5,055 nt of DNA. Origin: Methyloglobulus sp. GTDB taxonomy: Bacteria > Pseudomonadota > Gammaproteobacteria > Methylococcales > Methylomonadaceae. Position numbers and translations under genes: made by a program. Under the pieces are notes generated by a model, which worked only from the letters and a program-made list of their open reading frames with translations, was not told where the DNA came from and did not search any database. The DNA is taken from NCBI GenBank assembly GCA_013140405.1, contig JABFSV010000466.1, positions 1 to 5,055 of the forward strand. The letters are read 5' to 3'. Positions 1 through 4,356 of the stretch are shown here, one piece after another (positions within the stretch are counted from its first letter, which is position 1; every line of letters begins with the position of its first letter).

Positions 1-1
1 G

Positions 2-520
2 ATTACGGATTTGAAGGCTAATCACGGCATTTCCTTGAAGAATTCTAGGATTTTAATTTTGGGTGCTGGGGGTGCGTGCAGAGGCATTCTTGCACCCATT
101 CTCGAGAATTCTCCACACCATCTTATTCTGGCCAATCGTACTCGACAAAGAGCCAGTGATTTGGCGGCGGAGTTTTGTATTTTAGGTGATATTGAGGCTT
201 GCGATTTTGCTGATTTAAAAGGTCAGCAATTCGATTTGATTATCAATGCGACCTCGGCAAGTTTGAACGATCAATTGCCGCCACTTGCAGATAATTTGTT
301 AGCCAGAGAGGGCGTTTGTTACGATCTTGCCTATGGCAACAAACCAACGTCATTTGTCCGCTGGGGTATGGACAATAACGCTAAAAAAAGTTTGGATGGC
401 TTGGGGATGTTGGTTGAACAAGCGGCAGAGGCATTTTTCTTGTGGCGGGGAATTCGTCCACAAACAAAACCCGTCATAGACGTATTGCATTCCGCGCGTC
501 GATTTGTTTCTGGGGTTTGA
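2..520 (+). CDS. aroE: Shikimate dehydrogenase (NADP+), C-terminal part; 5' end outside the window
   Basis: Reduces 3-dehydroshikimate to shikimate with NADPH in the cytosolic shikimate pathway to aromatic amino acids. The frame is open to the left edge, so about 100 N-terminal residues (the shikimate-binding domain) are missing; the TTG at 11 is an internal codon, not a start. What remains is the NADP-binding Rossmann domain. It has the glycine-rich loop GAGGACRG (codons near 62-85), the NRT-x-x-R motif that holds the 2'-phosphate of NADP (near 137-155), an INATSAS segment matching the family NATS motif, YDLAYG, and the closing signature DGLGMLVEQAAEAFFLWRG with the conserved Gln. The end IRPQTKPVIDVL is typical of full-length enzymes, so the 3' end looks intact. 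The stop is TGA at 518-520. The gene converges on yrdA, an adjacency also known near aroE in enterobacteria. The generic quinate/shikimate paralogue YdiB is less likely given the motif spacing. Confidence 0.95.
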   Translation: MTDLKANHGISLKNSRILILGAGGACRGILAPILENSPHHLILANRTRQRASDLAAEFCILGDIEACDFADLKGQQFDLIINATSASLNDQLPPLADNLLAREGVCYDLAYGNKPTSFVRWGMDNNAKKSLDGLGMLVEQAAEAFFLWRGIRPQTKPVIDVLHSARRFVSGV

Positions 521-553
521 GGAATAAGGCGTTAAGGTCAATTAAATTGCTCG

Positions 554-570
554 CTGTGTTTCGCACACAG
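554..570 (-). terminator. Short hairpin directly after the yrdA stop, weak terminator candidate
   Basis: CTGTGT (554-559) and ACACAG (565-570) form a 6-bp stem with a 5-base loop, lying next to the yrdA stop codon in the 50-base gap between the convergent aroE and yrdA genes. On the - strand the stem is followed only by an interrupted T tract (CAATTTAAT), and on the + strand by none. It could slow transcription from the yrdA side, but it is a weak case for an intrinsic terminator. Confidence 0.25.
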
Positions 571-1098
571 TCAACCAATGTATTTGTCCTTGAGTGTCAC
601 GTAATGTTGGCTGGAATATACCAAAAATTCCCGTTCGGAATCCGTTAATGGCCGGACTGATTTGGCAGGTGAGCCAACGTAAAGGTGTCCGCTTTCGAGA
701 ACTTTACCGGAAGGGACTAATGCGCCAGCGCCTAACATCACGTAATCTTCTATGACGGCATCGTCCATAATGATTGCACCCATTCCAATCAGGCAGTAGT
801 CGCCAATTGTACAGGCGTGGATAATTGCCCTATGGCCGACCGTAACGCCTTTGCCGATAGTTAAAGGATAACCTCGGTCTGTAAATTTTCCATAATGTGT
901 GACGTGCAATACAGAGCCGTCCTGGATATTGGTGTCGTCGCCTATTGTGATGCTTTCAACGTCGCCCCTCACCACGGTGGTCGGCCAGATCGAGACATTG
1001 TCGCCAATCGTAACATCACCAATAACGACAGCACTGTCGTCTATGTAAGTCGAATGACCAATTTTAGGCAAGATACCGTTAAATTTCCGAATGCTCAT
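571..1098 (-). CDS. yrdA: Gamma-carbonic anhydrase family hexapeptide-repeat protein (YrdA-like)
   Basis: A 175-residue left-handed beta-helix protein of the gamma-carbonic anhydrase / YrdA-CaiE-PaaY group, close in length to E. coli YrdA (about 184). Hexapeptide turns run from about residue 15 to 145 (IGDVTIGDNVSIWP, IGDDTNIQDGSVLHVTH, IGKGVTVGHRAIIHACTIGD), followed by a C-terminal helix (residues ~150-175). The three family zinc ligands are present as His65, His89 and His94. The conserved Arg44 and Asp46 of RGD, and Gln59 of QDG, are also present. The acidic proton-shuttle loop of the archaeal enzyme Cam is absent, as in other YrdA-type proteins, so metal binding is well supported but carbonic anhydrase activity is not proven. 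The ATG at 1098 is the only sensible start: an in-frame stop lies a few codons upstream. No good Shine-Dalgarno is visible, only an A-rich AAAAAG. The gene converges on aroE and is probably transcribed alone. Confidence 0.95.
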   Translation of the reverse strand: MSIRKFNGILPKIGHSTYIDDSAVVIGDVTIGDNVSIWPTTVVRGDVESITIGDDTNIQDGSVLHVTHYGKFTDRGYPLTIGKGVTVGHRAIIHACTIGDYCLIGMGAIIMDDAVIEDYVMLGAGALVPSGKVLESGHLYVGSPAKSVRPLTDSEREFLVYSSQHYVTLKDKYIG

Positions 1099-1150
1099 AA
1101 GACTTTTTATTCAAACAGAAAAATAGTTGATAATTGACGAGAAGGGCGGA

Positions 1151-1179
1151 ATTTTGATCGAAGAGGCAAAGGATGGCAA
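1151..1179 (-). promoter_or_regulatory. Candidate sigma-70-type promoter for yrdA
   Basis: On the - strand, TTGCCA (1179-1174, five of six matches to the -35 consensus) is followed after exactly 17 bases by CAAAAT (1156-1151, four of six matches to the -10). Transcription would start near 1144, giving a leader of about 45 bases before yrdA. The spacing is ideal, but the -10 lacks its first T, so this is only a candidate. Confidence 0.35.
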
Positions 1180-1243
1180 TTCAGTCTCGGACAACGGTTT
1201 GTTCAGCGATTAATGCGGATGCTGCTCTATGAAGTCTGATAAG

Positions 1244-1271
1244 CGCCTGACAGAAAAGCTGCTGTCAGGCG
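1244..1271 (-). terminator. Strong hairpin downstream of the lipoprotein gene, likely terminator
   Basis: CGCCTGACAG (1244-1253) and CTGTCAGGCG (1262-1271) form a perfect 10-bp GC-rich stem around an 8-base loop, 14 bases past the lipoprotein stop codon. That position fits a terminator for the - strand gene. The tail on the - strand is poor in T (CTTATC), while the + strand side reads TTTATT. The element could therefore work in both directions, or act mainly as a 3'-end stabilising stem. Confidence 0.55.
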
Positions 1272-1285
1272 TTTATTGGTCAGGT

Positions 1286-1801
1286 TTATTTGCCTGCGGC
1301 TGCTCCAGCGGCATCTGTGGCTGCATCTTTTGCAGTATCTGTTCCAGCGGTTGCTGCGGCTTCTTTGGCTGCTTCCAATGGTTTGGTTATTGCGTCTTTA
1401 GCGCCTTCGACGGCGGCAGCACCAGCACTTGCGGCGCTATCTACAGCAGCAGCGCCAGCATCAGTGGCCTTTTCTACTGCAACCGCCCCGGCATTAGCAG
1501 CGCCCTCAACGGCAGCGGCTCCAGCACTTGCAGCATTATCCACTGCGGTAGCGCCAGCATCGGTTGCTTTTTCAACAGCAGCTGCACCGGCAGTCGCTGC
1601 ACTTTCTACTGCGGCAGCGCCAGCATCAGCTGCTTTTTCAACAGCGGCGGCTCCAGTATCAGCTGCTTTTGAAACTTCCTCAGCCGCTTTCGTGGTAGCT
1701 GGCGTTGCAGATGAAGTCTCCGGTGCTTTCCCGCCATTGTCGCAGCCAGCCAATAAAGCGATACTAATCATACTTGTAGCTATAATTTCTTTAGTTTTCA
1801 T
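1286..1801 (-). CDS. Alanine-rich lipoprotein with eight 11-residue tandem repeats, function unknown
   Basis: A 171-residue predicted lipoprotein. Residues 1-20 form a signal peptide: Lys near the N-terminus, then the hydrophobic stretch IIATSMISIALLAGC, with lipobox L-A-G-Cys20 for signal peptidase II. Residues 21-45 are a polar Ser/Thr/Ala linker. Residues 46-133 are eight unbroken 11-residue repeats with consensus A-A-D-A-G-A-A-A-V-E-K. Residues 134-171 are a degenerate Ala/Lys/Asp-rich tail. A period of 11 residues is about three turns of alpha helix; it places Asp3, Glu10 and Lys11 on one face and Val9, Gly5 and Ala2 on the other, so a long amphipathic helix is expected. Asp21-Asn22 after the lipidated Cys resembles the E. 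coli inner-membrane retention signal. The ATG at 1801 is preceded by AGGA at 9 bases. I recognise no family. The pattern recalls group 3 LEA proteins and apolipoprotein- or synuclein-like 11-mers, by resemblance only. Confidence 0.85.
   Translation of the reverse strand: MKTKEIIATSMISIALLAGCDNGGKAPETSSATPATTKAAEEVSKAADTGAAAVEKAADAGAAAVESAATAGAAAVEKATDAGATAVDNAASAGAAAVEGAANAGAVAVEKATDAGAAAVDSAASAGAAAVEGAKDAITKPLEAAKEAAATAGTDTAKDAATDAAGAAAGK
1403..1666 (-). repeat. Eight in-frame 33-bp tandem repeats inside the lipoprotein gene
   Basis: Codons 46-133 split into eight units of 33 bases (264 bases) without a single insertion or deletion. Gly5 is present in every unit and Val9 in every unit; the acidic residue at position 10 is always Glu or Asp. 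A higher-order period of 99 bases is visible: codons 68-100 and 101-133 differ at only four of 33 residues, while about 23 of the 99 bases differ, mostly at third codon positions. Confidence 0.9.
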
Positions 1802-1857
1802 ATTTGGGTATCCTGATGTTGAGTTACGAAAGTGATTGTCTGTTACCTGGAGATTTC

Positions 1858-1874
1858 ATTAGGTAATTCCTAAT
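1858..1874. promoter_or_regulatory. 17-base dyad overlapping the predicted lipoprotein transcription start, operator candidate
   Basis: ATTAGG (1858-1863) and CCTAAT (1869-1874) are perfect inverted half-sites around the 5-base spacer TAATT. The dyad lies directly beside the candidate -10 (1875-1880) and would span roughly -6 to +11 of the lipoprotein transcript. That is where a dimeric repressor commonly binds. As RNA it would form only a weak stem, which favours a DNA site. The binding factor is unknown. Confidence 0.4.
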
Positions 1875-1903
1875 ATTAACACACGGATAAATGTACTTTG
1901 CAA
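1875..1903 (-). promoter_or_regulatory. Candidate promoter of the lipoprotein gene
   Basis: On the - strand, TTGCAA (1903-1898) and GTTAAT (1880-1875) are separated by 17 bases, each matching four of six consensus positions. The start would fall near 1868, with a leader of about 67 bases. An alternative -35, TTGACT, lies further upstream (1932-1927) but would pair with a plain T tract as -10. Confidence 0.35.
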
Positions 1904-2043
1904 AAAAAAAATGACATTGAGGGCATTAAGTCAACGCTATTCTTGTTAAAAATGATTTCGTAAACATAAGCGGTAATTGAATAAGAAATTGATAACAAAA
2001 TAAAAATTGTAAAAAAAATATTTGGTTCTGATGATGCTATGCC

Positions 2044-3114
2044 TTAGGTTTGAGCCTTTTTCATCGCATATAAAACGATAGCAAATACCGTTAAACTAGG
2101 CAGCAATGCCATCAAAGGAGGATTGAGGTCATAGATTAATCCTACATGATTGATAATTTTATCAATGATATTGAATCCCATGCCAATCGTAACGCCGATC
2201 ATGATACGAGCGCCCACGCTTATTCCCCTATGGATGCCGATGACGAAAGGGGCCGACACCAATAGCATAACAAAAGTCGTCAGTGGGCTGACAGCACGAC
2301 CCCAAAAAGCAGCTTCGTAAGTATGTGATTTTTGGTGGTTTCCCTTTAAAAATTGGACGTACATTGCTAAATCATATAGCGAAAGGTTATTCGGTTCGAC
2401 GACAGCAATCTTCAATAAATTAGGCGCAATTGATGATTTCCAGGATTGTTCGGCTTGTTGGCTTACCTCAATTTGCTCTGTTGAAATCGTCGATTGCTTG
2501 ATATTTTCCAGTTTCCATGTTTTTTTGCCCAAAAAACTGGCCTTGTCTGCGTGTGCAGCCCGACGTAAATGATGTTGCTCGTCCAGTTCATAAATACTGA
2601 TGTCAGATAACTCCCCATCGTCTTCAGCTTGGCGGACATTGATATAGCTTGAGCCTTCCCGTAGCCAGATTCCATACTTGGAATTCATGATGATCTGTTC
2701 ATTGATGGCGGACATCTTAATTTTTTGGCCTAATTTCTCCCCTAACGGCGCGATAAATTCACCGATCAGCACGGATATAGTAACCAGGACAAGACCAGCC
2801 AGCATAGCGGCCTTGATAATGCCCAGCACTGACAGTCCAGATGCTTGCATGGCGATCAGTTCACGGTTATTTCCCATGGCACCCAACACAAATAAGCTGC
2901 CAATTAACGCCGATGCAGGAACCAGTTCAAAAAGAACCCTGGGCGAGGTTAACGTAAGGTAATAAAAAATTTGTTTCAAGCCATAGTGGCCTTTGCCTAG
3001 GTCTTTCAATTCATCGGCGAAGGTAAATAAATTGAACAGGGTCAACAAGACCAACAATACAATGAATGAGCCTTTCAAGATTTCTTTGGCAATGTAAAAT
3101 GACAGCACGTTCAT
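2044..3114 (-). CDS. lptG: LPS export ABC transporter permease LptG
   Basis: One of two membrane subunits of the LptB2FG transporter, which extracts lipopolysaccharide from the outer leaflet of the inner membrane and passes it to the LptC-LptA bridge. Its 356 residues compare with about 360 in E. coli. The layout is that of the YjgP/YjgQ family: membrane segments near residues 15-35, 63-80 and 98-118; a periplasmic beta-jellyroll domain at ~125-265 (with GIWLREGSSYINV and ISIYELDEQHHLRRAAHADKA); then segments near 275-293, 300-320 and 332-351. The stretch NRELIAMQASG (83-93) matches the cytoplasmic coupling helix that docks on LptB. The ATG at 3114 overlaps the lptF stop as ATGA and has AAAGG at 7 bases, lying inside lptF, so translation is probably coupled. 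LptG-specific rather than LptF identity is supported by the QASG motif and by its place as second gene of the pair. Confidence 0.97.
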   Translation of the reverse strand: MNVLSFYIAKEILKGSFIVLLVLLTLFNLFTFADELKDLGKGHYGLKQIFYYLTLTSPRVLFELVPASALIGSLFVLGAMGNNRELIAMQASGLSVLGIIKAAMLAGLVLVTISVLIGEFIAPLGEKLGQKIKMSAINEQIIMNSKYGIWLREGSSYINVRQAEDDGELSDISIYELDEQHHLRRAAHADKASFLGKKTWKLENIKQSTISTEQIEVSQQAEQSWKSSIAPNLLKIAVVEPNNLSLYDLAMYVQFLKGNHQKSHTYEAAFWGRAVSPLTTFVMLLVSAPFVIGIHRGISVGARIMIGVTIGMGFNIIDKIINHVGLIYDLNPPLMALLPSLTVFAIVLYAMKKAQT

Positions 3115-4217
3115 GTCGAAACCTTTTTCTTAAATGCCACAATTATCCATCGATACCCGTACCAGTTTGCCAGTAAGAATGTGCCAACGGCAACCATGCC
3201 CAAATTTACCCAAAAAACGCCAGGCCAAGCTGGAATAGAGCCTTTAATGATCCAACTTTGGGTAACATTGGAAAGATTCCCGTAGCTAAAATAAATTAGG
3301 AAACCTAGCAGCATGCTGCCATAGATGCCACCCCTGGGAGAAATTTTAGCCAACGGCACGGCGAGGAATGCCAATAACAAGATCGCGAAGGGCAGGGAAA
3401 GTCGGCTTTGCAGTTCTGCGATATCCTGAGGCACAGCGGACTTCCACAATGTGCCGCTGTCAACTGCGCTGGGCGCAAGTAAGGCGGGTATTGCTCGCTC
3501 TTGTATCTTTACGGCATATTGCTGGAACGCTTCGATGACATAATTGAACTCACCTGGGCGGCCTTGGATGCGCTCACCGTTCTCAAAAACCACATACCGT
3601 CCGCCCGGTAATTCTTCAAAATGGCTGTGTTCAGCGGTAACAATGCTCAACTTGTCTTTTTTCCGGTCTTGTACGAAAACGGAGTGCATTTTGTTGTCCG
3701 AGGTGATGCTTTCGACGTAGAACACTAGGTCGCCCCGGCTATATTCGCTAAATTTACCCGCCGCTATGCCACGAATATCGGAAGACTGTTCATCCTGGTT
3801 CAGCAGTCGCTGTACCCTGCTTTCAGCCCACGGCGAGGCATAGAGTGATAACCCATAAGTGATGATGCTCAACGGAAACACCAATAAAAACACCGCCCGG
3901 TAAAGCGTTCCTGCACCGCCTCCGGCAGCGGCAATTGCGGACATTTCCTGGTCTTTATAAAGTCTGCCCAAGACCATCAACAGTGCCATAAAGGTTGCGG
4001 CAGGTAACAGGGAGATTCCGGCAGTCACCGTTTTTAATCCTAAGATTGTCAATAAGGTGTCATTAGAAATATGCCCTTCAACTGCCTTGTCAAGAATCTT
4101 GATGAACTTGCGGCTCACGATGATGACCACAATGACAGTCCACACTGACAACAGTGTTTTCAGCAAGTCCAGGGCTATCATCTTGTCCAGGATGGTTACC
4201 AAGGGTCGCCTACCCAT
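3111..4217 (-). CDS. lptF: LPS export ABC transporter permease LptF
   Basis: Partner of LptG in the inner-membrane LptB2FG lipopolysaccharide exporter. From the ATG at 4217 the protein has 368 residues (E. coli LptF about 366). Counted from this start, membrane segments lie near 20-38, 68-86 and 106-126; the periplasmic jellyroll is at ~135-260; the last three segments are near 275-290, 298-316 and 332-352. The cytoplasmic segment GRLYKDQEMSAIAAAG (84-99) corresponds to the E. coli GKLYTESEITVMHACG coupling region, and KISPRGG (291-297) to VNPRQG. The frame stays open to a TTG at 4289, but the extra 24 residues (MIIHHNYCFDEEIG...) do not resemble LptF. The ATG at 4217 has AAGGG at 7 bases. 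A TTG at 4247 with GAGGAG at 6 bases is a real alternative. The gene is first in the lptF-lptG pair and divergent from pepA. Confidence 0.95.
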   Translation of the reverse strand: MGRRPLVTILDKMIALDLLKTLLSVWTVIVVIIVSRKFIKILDKAVEGHISNDTLLTILGLKTVTAGISLLPAATFMALLMVLGRLYKDQEMSAIAAAGGGAGTLYRAVFLLVFPLSIITYGLSLYASPWAESRVQRLLNQDEQSSDIRGIAAGKFSEYSRGDLVFYVESITSDNKMHSVFVQDRKKDKLSIVTAEHSHFEELPGGRYVVFENGERIQGRPGEFNYVIEAFQQYAVKIQERAIPALLAPSAVDSGTLWKSAVPQDIAELQSRLSLPFAILLLAFLAVPLAKISPRGGIYGSMLLGFLIYFSYGNLSNVTQSWIIKGSIPAWPGVFWVNLGMVAVGTFLLANWYGYRWIIVAFKKKVST

Positions 4218-4224
4218 TTTATAG

Positions 4225-4229
4225 CCCTT
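4225..4229 (-). promoter_or_regulatory. Shine-Dalgarno that favours the ATG 4217 start of lptF
   Basis: On the - strand AAGGG lies 7 bases before the ATG at 4217. A competing and stronger GAGGAG (4259-4254) lies 6 bases before an in-frame TTG at 4247. The TTG at 4289 has neither. Family length and N-terminal similarity prefer 4217, but the two sites cannot be separated by sequence alone. Confidence 0.45.
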
Positions 4230-4280
4230 AGGCCAATCCGCTTCCAAGCCTATCTCCTCATCAAAACAATAATTGTGATG

Positions 4281-4286
4281 TATAAT
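4281..4286 (+). promoter_or_regulatory. Perfect -10 hexamer, candidate pepA promoter
   Basis: TATAAT matches the sigma-70 -10 consensus exactly, and would start a transcript near 4293 with a leader of about 64 bases before pepA. No good -35 sits 16-18 bases upstream (TCATCA or similar), so it would be weak or depend on an activator. On the opposite strand the same bases read ATTATA and might serve lptF, for which no clear promoter was found. Confidence 0.35.
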
Positions 4287-4302
4287 CAAACCATAATTTG
4301 AG

Positions 4303-4319
4303 TAGACTTATTCAGTCTA
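4303..4319. promoter_or_regulatory. 17-base dyad in the lptF-pepA intergenic region
   Basis: TAGACT (4303-4308) and AGTCTA (4314-4319) are perfect inverted half-sites around TATTC. The dyad falls within the predicted pepA leader, just downstream of the candidate start near 4293, and upstream of lptF on the other strand. It could be an operator shared by the divergent genes. A 6-bp dyad in AT-rich DNA can also occur by chance. Confidence 0.25.
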
Positions 4320-4356
4320 TTCGCAACCCTAACCCAACAGATTTAGCATAAAAAAG

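Larger units (their letters stand above)
1802..2043. other. AT-rich intergenic region between lptG and the lipoprotein gene
   Basis: This is the longest gene-free stretch (242 bases). It holds the lipoprotein ribosome-binding site (AGGA, - strand, 1811-1814), its candidate promoter (1875-1903) and a 17-base dyad (1858-1874). Next to lptG are several A/T runs, including an eight-base T run on the - strand about 27 bases after the lptG stop. I found no clear stem in front of that T run, so an intrinsic lptG terminator is not supported. No RNA gene or credible small ORF was seen. Confidence 0.6.

Noticed and set aside
895..1137. An 80-residue + strand frame antisense to yrdA
   Set aside because: The opposite frame carries all the gamma-carbonic anhydrase motifs and metal ligands; this frame shows none.
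1403..1666. CRISPR-like or minisatellite array
   Set aside because: The 33-bp periodicity is in frame, has no spacers, and matches an 11-residue protein repeat.
1229..1672. A Cys/Gly/Ser-rich + strand frame resembling a cysteine-rich peptide
   Set aside because: It is read codon for codon against the alanine repeats: GCN reversed gives NGC, hence Gly, Ser, Cys or Arg. The third-position changes that are silent on the - strand alter residues here, so it is not under protein-level selection.
1290..1835. A 181-residue Ala/Pro-rich + strand frame across the lipoprotein gene, with a hydrophobic C-terminus
   Set aside because: It is antisense to the lipoprotein gene. Its hydrophobic end is the reverse of the signal peptide, and it lacks a convincing ribosome-binding site. 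The - strand frame has a lipobox, a Shine-Dalgarno and conserved protein repeats.
2010..2043. Intrinsic terminator after lptG
   Set aside because: There is an eight-base T run on the - strand, but I could not find a stable stem immediately before it.
2678..2962. A + strand frame of 94 residues inside lptG
   Set aside because: It lies wholly antisense to a well-conserved permease gene and shows no recognisable domain or start signal.
4273..4289. CRP- or FNR-like site (TGTGAT ... ATCAAA)
   Set aside because: The half-sites are five bases apart where these families need four, and the second half-site is imperfect.
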